Assembly (NCBI RefSeq): GCF_051148895.1
Contig: NZ_CP154625.1
Coordinates: 1,426,001-1,490,000, forward strand
Origin: Terrisporobacter vanillatitrophus
Lineage (GTDB): Bacteria > Bacillota > Clostridia > Peptostreptococcales > Peptostreptococcaceae
Direction of reading: 5' to 3'
DNA length: 64,000 nucleotides
This document shows positions 17,477 through 26,365 of the stretch, piece by piece (the first letter of the stretch is position 1; every line of letters begins with the position of its first letter). Position numbers and translations under genes: made by a program. Under the pieces are notes generated by a model. The model saw nothing but the letters and a program-made list of their open reading frames with translations, had not been told where the DNA came from and ran no database searches.

Positions 17477-17522
17477 GTTTTATAACAATTAAATTCATAT
17501 AAAAAATATAATATGGTATATT

Positions 17523-17552
17523 TTGTATTTTATAAAACTATTTTGCTATAAT
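17523..17552 (+). promoter_or_regulatory. Candidate cas operon promoter
   Basis: TTGTAT at 17523-17528 and TATAAT at 17547-17552 with an 18-base gap. Transcripts from it would run antisense through the whole tracrRNA gene into cas9. Confidence 0.5.
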
Positions 17553-17565
17553 TTAAATATAAAAT

Positions 17566-17684
17566 AAAAAAAGTTGCTTCCGAAAGCAACTTTTTAATCC
17601 TCTAAAGGATAATCTTAATTAAAAGACAATTAGTCTAAAGACTTATTTTAACTCGTTATGTTATTTTAGATGGTATTAACATCT
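17566..17684 (-). ncRNA. tracrRNA of the type II-A system
   Basis: On the minus strand, the stretch at 17680-17655 (GTTAATACCATC...CATAAC) is the exact complement of the inner 26-base core of the CRISPR repeat. The bulge (GAG) and AAAATAAG lower stem follow, then a small nexus hairpin AGTCTTTAGACT, a second hairpin ATCCTTTAGAGGAT, and a terminator hairpin AGTTGCTTTCGGAAGCAACT with a T tract at about 17571-17565. The layout (anti-repeat, nexus, terminator hairpins) is that of type II tracrRNAs. It would pair with crRNA repeats for RNase III processing and Cas9 loading. The size of about 119 nt is estimated from the promoter and terminator. Confidence 0.9.
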
Positions 17685-17690
17685 AATAAT

Positions 17691-17719
17691 ATTATATTAC
17701 TTTTAAAAAGGGAGTGCAA
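17691..17719 (-). promoter_or_regulatory. tracrRNA promoter
   Basis: Read on the minus strand: TTGCAC (17719-17714), a 17-base gap, TATAAT (17696-17691). This is a near-consensus sigma-A promoter. It overlaps the ribosome site of cas9 on the other strand, so tracrRNA initiation and cas9 expression may interfere. Confidence 0.75.
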
Positions 17720-17726
17720 TAAAATT

Positions 17727-20700
17727 ATGGGGAATTATAATATAGGATTAGATATAGGTACACATTCTGTGGGCTGGGCAGTAACAGATGACAATTACAA
17801 TATATTGAAATTTAAAAAGAAAAATATGTGGGGAGTAAGGCTTTTTGATGAAGGGGAAACAGCAGAAAATAGAAGAATAAATAGAAGTACGAGAAGAAGG
17901 CTTAATAGAAGAAGAGAAAGAATAGCTTTACTTCAACAATTATTGGGAAAAGAAATAGAAAAAGTTGATAAGGCATTTTTCATAAGGCTTAAAGAATCAT
18001 TTTTATATTTAGAAGATAGAAAGGATAAAGTAAGCAAATCAAATTTATTCGTTGGCAAAGAATTTTCAGATAAAGAATATTATGATAAGTATCCTACCAT
18101 ATATCATCTAAGAAAAGAACTTATTGAAAGTCCTGAGAAAAAGGATGTAAGATTAGTGTATCTTGCACTTCATCATATAATTAAGTATAGAGGAAACTTT
18201 CTTTATGAAGGACAAACCTTTGATAATATAACAGGAAACATAGAGGAAACTATACAAGAGTTAATAGATGAAGTATATAGATTAGAAATAGCAGATATTA
18301 AATTAAATCCAGTGGAAATAAAAGAAATTATATCAAATAAAGATAATAGTAGACAAAAGAAAGTTGATAAATTAGTTAATGGAGAAAAAATATACAAAAA
18401 TCAATTGAAAAATATATTTAATGGATTAGTAGGATTAAAAGTAGATTTAAGTAAAATATTTACAGAGATAGTTTTTGAAGAAGAGATTAACTTTAAGTTT
18501 TCCGATGAAGATATAGATACAAAACTAGATAAAGGAAGATCAGTACTAGGAGATGACTGTACTTTATTAGAAATAATGGAAAAAATATATAGTTGGTCAG
18601 TGATGGGCAATATACTAAATGAACAAGAATATATTTCATTTGCAAAGGTAGAAGGATACAAAAAATACAAAAAAGAACTTAAAATGCTTAAAGATTTGAT
18701 ATCTCATTATGACAGAAAACTTTATAAAGAAATATTTAAATCTAAAGAAGAAGAAGTTAATTATCCAACCTACATAAAAAATAAAGATAAAAAGTTAAAA
18801 AATAATGATATAAAAACAGTACAAGGTAAGTTTTATGATACGGTTAAAGGATTTATTGAGAACAAATTAGAAGATGGCTACTTAATAGATGAAAAGAAAT
18901 CTATTCTAAAAGAAATAGAAAATGATAACTTCTTAATTACTCAAACGACAAAGGATAATGCAGCCATACCATATCAGTTAAATGAAATGGAGCTTATAAA
19001 AATACTAGAAAATCAAGGTAAGCATTATCCATGTATAGAAGAAAACAAAGATAAAATCTTGAGACTTCTAAACTTTAGAGTGCCTTATTATGTAGGTCCA
19101 TTAAATACACATAGTAACTTTGCTTGGGTAGAAAAGATAAAAGGTATGGAAAATGAAAAAATCTATCCCTGGAATATGGACAAGATAGTAGATATAGACG
19201 CTTCAGCAGAGGAATTTATAAAAAGAATGACTAATAAATGTACATACTTAACAAACAAAGATGTGTTACCTAGAAACTCTTTATTGTTTGCAGATTATAT
19301 GTATTATAACGAAATAAACAAAATAAAAATTAATAATAAAAACTTAGATAATAAACTAAAAGAAGATTTGAGAGAAAAGGTATTTTTACAAAAGAATACA
19401 GTATCAGAAAAAGATATAGCTACTTGGTACAAAAATAATCACCAAATGAGTAGTGGAGAGTGTAATGTAACAGGGTTACAAGGAGATAAAAAAGCTGCAT
19501 CTTCATTAAAACCATATAGAGATTTTATAGAAGTATTCGAAGAAATAAATCCATCTAACAGACAAATTATAGAAAATATCATAGAATGGCTTACTGTATT
19601 TGAAGACAAGAAAATAGTTGAAAGAAAAATAGAAAAAGAATATCCTCAAATAGCACAAGATAAAGAAATGATGAAAAAAATCTTAAAATTAAAATATAAG
19701 GGATGGGCAAGACTTTCGAGAACACTTCTAAATGGTATATATATAGTAAATTCATACCAAAGAAAAATGACTATAATAGATATTCTAAAAGAAAAAGATT
19801 TAAACTTTATGCAAATTATAAATAATAAAGAATTTGGATTTGACAAGATAATAAAAGAAGAAAATAAGTTAGAAGATAATACTAAAATAACTTATGATAA
19901 TTTGATAAAGGATTTACAAGGATCTCCAAAAATAAAAAGAGGAGTATGGCAAAGTATAAAGATAATTGAAGAGATAGTCAAAATAATGGGAACATACCCT
20001 AAAAATATATTTATAGAATTTGCTAGAGAAGATGAAGAATCTAAGAGAACTAGTTCGAGAAAAAGTAAATTAGAAAAATTATATGCAGATTTAGGTGAAG
20101 AATATGATGAGTATATAAATGAGGATGCAAGAAAAGAACTAAAAGATAAAAAAACTGTTATTGATACTAAGGTAAAATTATTGTATTTTATGCAACTTGG
20201 TAAGTCTATGTATAGTAGAAAACCATTGAAATTTGACCAACTAAGATCTTACGAAATTGATCATATTATATATCAATCATTAATAAAGGATGATAGTATA
20301 GACAACTTAGTTTTAGTTACAAAGGAAGAAAATCAAATGAGGTCTAATCAAACTATGCCAGTTAATTTTGTATCTGATGATACAAAATTATGGTGGGGAT
20401 TATTAAAAGAAAAAGGTCTAATGAGCTCTAAGAAATATAACAACTTGATGAAAGGCCAATTAAATAGATATGAAGAACAAGGATTCTTAAACAGACAATT
20501 AGTAGAAACTAGACAAATATCAAAGCATGTAACAAATATACTAATAAACTGTTATGAAAAGGAAGGAACAAAAGTTGTTCCAGTAAAAGCAAGTCTAGTA
20601 GATGACTTTAGAAAACAATTTGATATATACAAAAACAGGGAGATAAACGACTATCATCATGCAAAAGATGCACTAGTTACAAGTGTCATAGGTAATTATA

Positions 20701-21737
20701 TACTTAATAAATTTCCTGGTTTAGAAAAAGAGTTTGTTTATAATGAGTACAAAAAATATAGTAAATATGAAGATAACAGAGTAAATAAGTATGGATTTAT
20801 AATAGGCTCCATGAATAAAACTTATGAAAAGGATGGAAAACTTGTTTGGGAAGAAAATAAAACAATAGATAAGATAAAAAAACAGTTAAACTATAAGGAT
20901 TGTAATATTACAAAACGTGTTTGTGAAAATAAAGGCGAACTGTTTAATGGTACTATCTATAAAAAGGCGAGCTATGATGAAAGTGTAGATAATAAGATAC
21001 CAATAAAGAAAAATATGGATGTTAAAAAATATGGATATTATAAAAATGAGCAAACAGCATACTCATCTATAATACAATATAAAAATAAAGGTAAAATAGT
21101 TAAGGAACTAAGAAAAGTTCCAGTTAGGTTCAGTAACCAAATAGGAGATTCAAAAGAAAAATTAAAGGAGTATTTTGAAGAAGTAGAGAAATTAGAAGAT
21201 GTTAAAATACTTAAATTTAAGGTTTTAAAATATCAATTATTTAAAAATGACAAGGGTATTTTCTATTTGGCTTCAACAAGATACAAATTATGTAAAAATA
21301 AAGAAGGAATAATTTCTTTTAAACCAGAAAGTGAATGGCATAATGCAAAACAATTACTTTTGGAGAGTGATTCAGAAGAAATTATATATAAAATGTCTAA
21401 TAAAAAATATATCAAAAGTATTACACAAGAACAATTGATAGAAGTATTTGATAAAATAATAGAAAAAATAGATTTACACTATTTAATTTATAAAAACTTA
21501 ATAAAAAAAATAAAAATTAAAAGAGATAAATTTATAGAACTTAATATTGAAGAAAAAGTAGAAATAATTCAAGAATTATTGAAGCTTACAAAGGCCAATG
21601 CAGAAAAAGCTAATATGTCATTAATTAAGGAATCAAAAGAATTTGGAAAACTTAATGGAAAGACAATGAATATTGAAGAAACAACTTTTATATATCCATC
21701 TATAACAGGACTTTATGTAAGAGAGGAAAGATATTAA
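17727..21737 (+). CDS. cas9: CRISPR-associated endonuclease Cas9 (type II-A)
   Basis: 1336 residues, cutting DNA matching crRNA spacers with two nuclease sites. RuvC-I is NIGLDIGTHSVGWAV (Asp9). The arginine-rich bridge helix is NRSTRRRLNRRRERIALLQQ. RuvC-II is IFIEFAREDEES (Glu near 766), HNH is YEIDHIIYQSLIKDDSIDN (His near 846, with the downstream Asn in KEENQMRSN) and RuvC-III is YHHAKDALVTSVIG. The C-terminal PAM-interacting region ends ITGLYVREERY, as in the Streptococcus Cas9 group. All catalytic residues are present. The start chosen is the ATG at 17727 after AAAGGGAG. A longer frame begins inside the anti-repeat and is not credible. cas1, cas2 and csn2 follow as one operon. Confidence 0.98.
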   Translation: MGNYNIGLDIGTHSVGWAVTDDNYNILKFKKKNMWGVRLFDEGETAENRRINRSTRRRLNRRRERIALLQQLLGKEIEKVDKAFFIRLKESFLYLEDRKDKVSKSNLFVGKEFSDKEYYDKYPTIYHLRKELIESPEKKDVRLVYLALHHIIKYRGNFLYEGQTFDNITGNIEETIQELIDEVYRLEIADIKLNPVEIKEIISNKDNSRQKKVDKLVNGEKIYKNQLKNIFNGLVGLKVDLSKIFTEIVFEEEINFKFSDEDIDTKLDKGRSVLGDDCTLLEIMEKIYSWSVMGNILNEQEYISFAKVEGYKKYKKELKMLKDLISHYDRKLYKEIFKSKEEEVNYPTYIKNKDKKLKNNDIKTVQGKFYDTVKGFIENKLEDGYLIDEKKSILKEIENDNFLITQTTKDNAAIPYQLNEMELIKILENQGKHYPCIEENKDKILRLLNFRVPYYVGPLNTHSNFAWVEKIKGMENEKIYPWNMDKIVDIDASAEEFIKRMTNKCTYLTNKDVLPRNSLLFADYMYYNEINKIKINNKNLDNKLKEDLREKVFLQKNTVSEKDIATWYKNNHQMSSGECNVTGLQGDKKAASSLKPYRDFIEVFEEINPSNRQIIENIIEWLTVFEDKKIVERKIEKEYPQIAQDKEMMKKILKLKYKGWARLSRTLLNGIYIVNSYQRKMTIIDILKEKDLNFMQIINNKEFGFDKIIKEENKLEDNTKITYDNLIKDLQGSPKIKRGVWQSIKIIEEIVKIMGTYPKNIFIEFAREDEESKRTSSRKSKLEKLYADLGEEYDEYINEDARKELKDKKTVIDTKVKLLYFMQLGKSMYSRKPLKFDQLRSYEIDHIIYQSLIKDDSIDNLVLVTKEENQMRSNQTMPVNFVSDDTKLWWGLLKEKGLMSSKKYNNLMKGQLNRYEEQGFLNRQLVETRQISKHVTNILINCYEKEGTKVVPVKASLVDDFRKQFDIYKNREINDYHHAKDALVTSVIGNYILNKFPGLEKEFVYNEYKKYSKYEDNRVNKYGFIIGSMNKTYEKDGKLVWEENKTIDKIKKQLNYKDCNITKRVCENKGELFNGTIYKKASYDESVDNKIPIKKNMDVKKYGYYKNEQTAYSSIIQYKNKGKIVKELRKVPVRFSNQIGDSKEKLKEYFEEVEKLEDVKILKFKVLKYQLFKNDKGIFYLASTRYKLCKNKEGIISFKPESEWHNAKQLLLESDSEEIIYKMSNKKYIKSITQEQLIEVFDKIIEKIDLHYLIYKNLIKKIKIKRDKFIELNIEEKVEIIQELLKLTKANAEKANMSLIKESKEFGKLNGKTMNIEETTFIYPSITGLYVREERY

Positions 21738-21740
21738 GTT

Positions 21741-22610
21741 ATGAGTTGGAGAACTGTTGTAATATCGAATAAATGTAAATTAAGCTATAAAAATAACTAC
21801 TTATTAATAAAAAATGAGAATCTAAATATGATTCATTTGTCTGAAATAAATACTTTAGTAATAGATACAACTCTTGTATCTATTACTGCCACTTTATTGT
21901 GTGAGTTAATGGATAGAAAAATTAAAGTAGTATTTTGTGATGAAAGACATAATCCAAAAGGAGAAGTAATACAATATTACGGTTCTCACAATACTAGTAA
22001 AAGAATAATGTCACAAATTAAGTGGAAAAACACTATAAAAGATGAAATATGGACAGAAGTAGTAAGACAGAAAATATATAACCAAAGTTATATATTAAAA
22101 AAGAACGACAAGGAAAATTGGAATAAGTTATTAGACTATACAGAAGAAGTGGAAATAGGTGACAAAAGTAATAGAGAAGGACATGCGGCTAAAGTATACT
22201 TTAACAGTTTATTTGGAATGGATTTTACTAGAGATAGTAGTAGTGAAATTAATTCAGCACTAGATTATGGATATGCGATATTATTATCTAGTTTTAATAA
22301 GGAAATAGTAGCCAACGGATATTTAACACAGCTTGGTATTCATCATAAAAATGAGTTTAATTATTTTAACTTGTCGTCGGACCTGATGGAACCCTTTAGA
22401 CCAATAATTGATGATATTGTTTATTTCAACAAAGATAATTATTTTGATAAAGACTTCAAGTTAAAATTAATTGATGTATTAAATACAAAGGTAAGTATAA
22501 ATAATGGAAATTATTATTTACCAAATGCCATATCACTATATCTAGGCAGTATTACAAAAGCATTAGAAGCTAATGACATAGATCAAGTTTTAAAGGTGGA
22601 GGTGCTATGA
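21741..22610 (+). CDS. cas1: CRISPR-associated endonuclease Cas1
   Basis: 289 residues, type II Cas1 size. It is the integrase that inserts new spacers at the leader end together with Cas2. Metal-binding positions are visible: REGHAAKVYFNSLFG (Glu near 147), LGIHHKNEFNYFNLSSDLME (His near 205) and the Glu in DLMEPFRPIIDD (near 220). It starts three bases after the cas9 stop, with GAGGAAAG in the end of cas9 as ribosome site, and overlaps cas2 by four bases (ATGA). Confidence 0.97.
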   Translation: MSWRTVVISNKCKLSYKNNYLLIKNENLNMIHLSEINTLVIDTTLVSITATLLCELMDRKIKVVFCDERHNPKGEVIQYYGSHNTSKRIMSQIKWKNTIKDEIWTEVVRQKIYNQSYILKKNDKENWNKLLDYTEEVEIGDKSNREGHAAKVYFNSLFGMDFTRDSSSEINSALDYGYAILLSSFNKEIVANGYLTQLGIHHKNEFNYFNLSSDLMEPFRPIIDDIVYFNKDNYFDKDFKLKLIDVLNTKVSINNGNYYLPNAISLYLGSITKALEANDIDQVLKVEVL

Positions 22611-22927
22611 GTTATAGATATATGAGAGTTATTGTATTTTTTGATTTGCCAAGCACAACTTATGATGAGCGTAAAAGTTACACTAAATTTAGAAAGTTTT
22701 TACTTAATGAAGGATTTGTAATGATGCAAGAATCTGTTTATAGTAAAATTGCACTAAACTCTACTACGGCGAAACTTATACAAGATAGGGTTAGAAAGCA
22801 TAAAGCTCCAAAAGGTTTAATACAGATGATGGTTATTACAGAAAAACAATTTGCAGGTATTGAATATGTTATAGGTGATCGTAATGATAAAGTACTAGAT
22901 AACACCAAAAGGCTGGTGATATTTTGA
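22607..22927 (+). CDS. cas2: CRISPR-associated protein Cas2
   Basis: 106 residues with the Cas2 ferredoxin-like opening MRVIVFFDLPSTTYDERKSY (Asp in FDLP) and the closing strand RLVIF. It forms the structural centre of the Cas1-Cas2 spacer integration complex. The ATGA overlap with cas1 and a TTGA-type overlap with csn2 show tight translational coupling. Confidence 0.97.
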   Translation: MSYRYMRVIVFFDLPSTTYDERKSYTKFRKFLLNEGFVMMQESVYSKIALNSTTAKLIQDRVRKHKAPKGLIQMMVITEKQFAGIEYVIGDRNDKVLDNTKRLVIF

Positions 22928-23619
22928 TTACTTTAAGATTTATATATTTTGAAAATTTAATTGAATTTGATGAAAGGTATATAAATATAGTTCAAATTTT
23001 AGACAAAGAATTGTTTAAAAAATCAGTATATATTATAAACAAGTATGCTAAAAATATTGAAGAGGGCAATGATGTAGTACTGCTTAATAATGATAATAGA
23101 CTAGAAATATCAAAAAATATACTAGTTGTAAATGATTTTTATAATATTGACATAAACTCAAATAAAATTTTGAAATCCTTATACAATGATATAGAAATAC
23201 AGTATAATTATGAATATGGAGAAGATAATTTACTTATTAATCTGCAAAATATATTTGAAAATATAGGAGAAGTTTTATCAACATATGATTTTGAACTAGA
23301 ATACAAAAGAGAGCTGAAAGTTTCAGAAATCCTTAAAGCTACTGGATTAAAATTTAATGAGTATCATTATGACAATCCATTTGATAATATAATTTGTTTA
23401 TTTGATTTAATATCAAATTTTAAACTTTACAAGATAATAGTATTAGTTAATCTAAAGTTATTTTTTAATGATGAAGAAATAATAGAAATATATAAATCAG
23501 CATTGCAGAGAGATATAAAATTATTGGTAATTGAGTATGGTGAGGAAAATCATTTACTAGAGTATGAGAATAAGTTGTACATAGATAATGAATTTGATGA
23601 ATTTGTATTTAAAAAATAA
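22924..23619 (+). CDS. csn2: Type II-A adaptation protein Csn2
   Basis: 231 residues beginning MITLRFIYFENLIEFDERYI from a TTG that overlaps the cas2 stop. Position, size and the acidic, Tyr/Asn-rich sequence with a central NLINLQNIFENIGEVLSTYD-type helix fit the Csn2 family. That family forms calcium-bound tetrameric rings on DNA ends and is needed for spacer acquisition. Its presence defines subtype II-A. The C-terminus FDEFVFKK is usual. No P-loop residues are expected or seen. Confidence 0.9.
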   Translation: MITLRFIYFENLIEFDERYINIVQILDKELFKKSVYIINKYAKNIEEGNDVVLLNNDNRLEISKNILVVNDFYNIDINSNKILKSLYNDIEIQYNYEYGEDNLLINLQNIFENIGEVLSTYDFELEYKRELKVSEILKATGLKFNEYHYDNPFDNIICLFDLISNFKLYKIIVLVNLKLFFNDEEIIEIYKSALQRDIKLLVIEYGEENHLLEYENKLYIDNEFDEFVFKK

Positions 23620-23724
23620 TGATATTGTCTATTTTAACAGGGATTTGTTATGTATCCTATTGAAGAACTTAGTTTGGCTTTATTAGGAAAGTAGTTTAGA
23701 ATTTTACTAAAAGTTGAATTTGAG
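23620..23724 (+). promoter_or_regulatory. CRISPR leader with array promoter and ATTTGAG anchoring site
   Basis: The 105-base leader contains TTGGCT (23674-23679), a 17-base gap and TAGAAT (23697-23702), a good promoter for the pre-crRNA. It ends in ATTTGAG (23718-23724) touching the first repeat. ATTTGAG is the leader-anchoring sequence shown to direct spacer integration in Streptococcus thermophilus type II-A loci. Confidence 0.8.
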
Positions 23725-25796
23725 GTTTTAGAGTTATGTTATTTTAGATGGTATTAAAACTCGTACCACATCTTTTACTCTACCTTCTCTGTTTTAGAGT
23801 TATGTTATTTTAGATGGTATTAAAACCTAAGATACCTTCAGATGAACCGAATTCTCGTTTTAGAGTTATGTTATTTTAGATGGTATTAAAACTTGTCGGA
23901 CTTGTACCAGCCCGAACTGGGCGTTTTAGAGTTATGTTATTTTAGATGGTATTAAAACTAAACAAACTTAATCTTATTGCAACGGATGGTTTTAGAGTTA
24001 TGTTATTTTAGATGGTATTAAAACTCTGCACCGTCTAATATCCATCCTTGCTCTGTTTTAGAGTTATGTTATTTTAGATGGTATTAAAACAGGTATTAGA
24101 TAATCAACCTATTTACAATCGTTTTAGAGTTATGTTATTTTAGATGGTATTAAAACTAAACAAGTTAAATCTTATAGCAACAGATGGTTTTAGAGTTATG
24201 TTATTTTAGATGGTATTAAAACATTAAATATGTACATAAGAGAATTTGAAATGTTTTAGAGTTATGTTATTTTAGATGGTATTAAAACATATTATCTCTC
24301 ACTAATTGCTTTTTCTATGTTTTAGAGTTATGTTATTTTAGATGGTATTAAAACTATTCCTTGGTGGAAATATGCAGACAGATGGTTTTAGAGTTATGTT
24401 ATTTTAGATGGTATTAAAACTTTGCAAACGACACAAATATTAAAAATTTAGTTTTAGAGTTATGTTATTTTAGATGGTATTAAAACAGTGTGTAAACTAT
24501 GATGAGCAGCAGTATAGTTTTAGAGTTATGTTATTTTAGATGGTATTAAAACCTTTTGTTATCCAATCACAGAAATTAGCCAGTTTTAGAGTTATGTTAT
24601 TTTAGATGGTATTAAAACAATAATAACTTGTAATAGTGCTTTAAATGTGTTTTAGAGTTATGTTATTTTAGATGGTATTAAAACTTCATATTTGCAGCAA
24701 ATTATCCTTCGTGGGTTTTAGAGTTATGTTATTTTAGATGGTATTAAAACTTTATTTTTCATAGGAGGGAATGACAATGAGTTTTAGAGTTATGTTATTT
24801 TAGATGGTATTAAAACTTAAATTAGATAACAGTAAAGATGGCACTAGTTTTAGAGTTATGTTATTTTAGATGGTATTAAAACTATTATTTGAAGGTGCAG
24901 GTATGGATATTTGTTTTAGAGTTATGTTATTTTAGATGGTATTAAAACTTTGATTCTAAATATATATCTTATAATGATGTTTTAGAGTTATGTTATTTTA
25001 GATGGTATTAAAACATTTATTAGGAGCCATAACTGCTTTGTATAGTTTTAGAGTTATGTTATTTTAGATGGTATTAAAACCTGATGGATCATAATCTATT
25101 TCAACGTCATGTTTTAGAGTTATGTTATTTTAGATGGTATTAAAACGTATTTAAAGATAGACACGATAAGGACTCTGTTTTAGAGTTATGTTATTTTAGA
25201 TGGTATTAAAACTTATTATTTGTTTTATTGTTACATTCTTCTGTTTTAGAGTTATGTTATTTTAGATGGTATTAAAACAGGTTTTAGTAGTGGCGCCTAA
25301 GAAAGTTGGTTTTAGAGTTATGTTATTTTAGATGGTATTAAAACATATTCCTATTGATGTAACAGAAAGAATTTGTTTTAGAGTTATGTTATTTTAGATG
25401 GTATTAAAACTAGACAGTAGGAGGGTTGTTATGAGCTTAGGTTTTAGAGTTATGTTATTTTAGATGGTATTAAAACAGACTGTCCAGCTTCTTGTGGGGT
25501 TGTTGTGTTTTAGAGTTATGTTATTTTAGATGGTATTAAAACATGAAATGACTGGCGAAGAACGTGAAGAATGTTTTAGAGTTATGTTATTTTAGATGGT
25601 ATTAAAACAAAGATAATAAAGATAAAGTAATCTCGTATGTTTTAGAGTTATGTTATTTTAGATGGTATTAAAACTAATCGAGCATAGAGAATTAATGCAA
25701 GATGGTTTTAGAGTTATGTTATTTTAGATGGTATTAAAACCTATATGTCTTTCCATTTCATCAGCATTAAGTTTTAGAGTTATGTTATTTTAGATG
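23725..25796 (+). CRISPR. CRISPR array: 32 repeats, 31 spacers, exact 66-bp period
   Basis: 36-base repeats (start GTTTTAGAGTTATG, end GATGGTATTAAAAC) alternate with 30-base spacers from 23725. All repeats read by eye look identical except the last (25771-25796), which keeps only its first 26 bases and is cut by a TG... insertion-sequence end. The leader is at the csn2 side, so new spacers enter at 23761. Spacers 4 and 7 are related to each other. Spacers 16 and 26 contain a Shine-Dalgarno site and ATG, so they sample phage gene starts. I saw no spacer matching the rest of the window, but that was not computed. Confidence 0.99.
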
Positions 25797-25916
25797 TGAT
25801 TATCACAGACTATTACTATACCAAAAGTAATTGAAAATAATCACATAATAGAACTATCAAATTTTTTCTAAATATAATACTTAGAAAATGAAATAGTTAT
25901 ATGCCTTATTGATCAT
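25797..25916 (+). mobile_element. Relic left end of an IS21-type element that cuts the last CRISPR repeat
   Basis: The sequence from 25797 starts TGATTATCACAG, then ACTATTACTATACCAAAAG. It aligns with the left end of the complete IS21 element at 26244 (TGTTTAGTAC, then AAACTATTACTAGTCCAAAA) over about 40 bases with only a few changes. No transposase frame remains; the IS66 element sits 128 bases further. It explains why the terminal repeat is truncated. Confidence 0.65.
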
Positions 25917-26003
25917 AAATAAAGGTAAGCGTAAAAGATTTAACGCCTTGAAATATAAGAGGCAATAACTGATATTGTATTAAAATCAGTTATTGCCTCT
26001 ATA

Positions 26004-26243
26004 TTATTTATTTTCTATTTTAAGATTTTCTGGCAGAGTTGCCGACCAAGGCATTAGCTCTAATAATTTTTCTTCTGTTAATGTTTCATGTTTTGACATA
26101 TTATCCATCAAATAAAGCAGATACTTTTCTGCAACAAGATCGTAGCTTTTAGCAGTTTCAATAATACTGTACAGAGTAGCACTTGCTTTTGCACCTTTTC
26201 CAGTATTAGCGAATAGCCAGTTCTTCCTTCCAATTACAAATGG
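26004..26243 (-). pseudogene. tnpC: 3' part of the split IS66 tnpC
   Basis: The minus strand encodes PFVIGRKNWLFANTGKGAKA, then SATLYSIIETAKSYDLVAEK and YLLYLMDN...LMPWSATLP, ending in a stop at 26004. This is the C-terminal domain of IS66 transposases. It continues exactly from the AERAIKPF of the 5' part at 28790, with the CCATTT (Pro-Phe) codons present on both sides as the target duplication. The reconstructed protein would have about 535 residues. Confidence 0.92.
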
Positions 26244-26365
26244 TGTTTAGTACAAACTATTACTAGTCCAAAAATTAATTAAAAATTCTTCCACCACAGA
26301 ATTTTCCAATTCTTTTATACACATAATATTTGGTAATAATATGAAGTATAAAAGGATGTGCGAGG

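Noticed and set aside
17670..17726. Longer Cas9 reading frame starting at 17670
   Set aside because: The extra 19 codons start inside the anti-repeat and overlap the tracrRNA promoter, have no ribosome site, and do not look like Cas9. The ATG at 17727 has AAAGGGAG before it and begins the conserved NIGLDIGTHSVGW.
23725..25796. Self-targeting spacers against the phage module or island in this window
   Set aside because: Scanning by eye found no matching stretch. This was not an exhaustive search and a computed comparison could change it.
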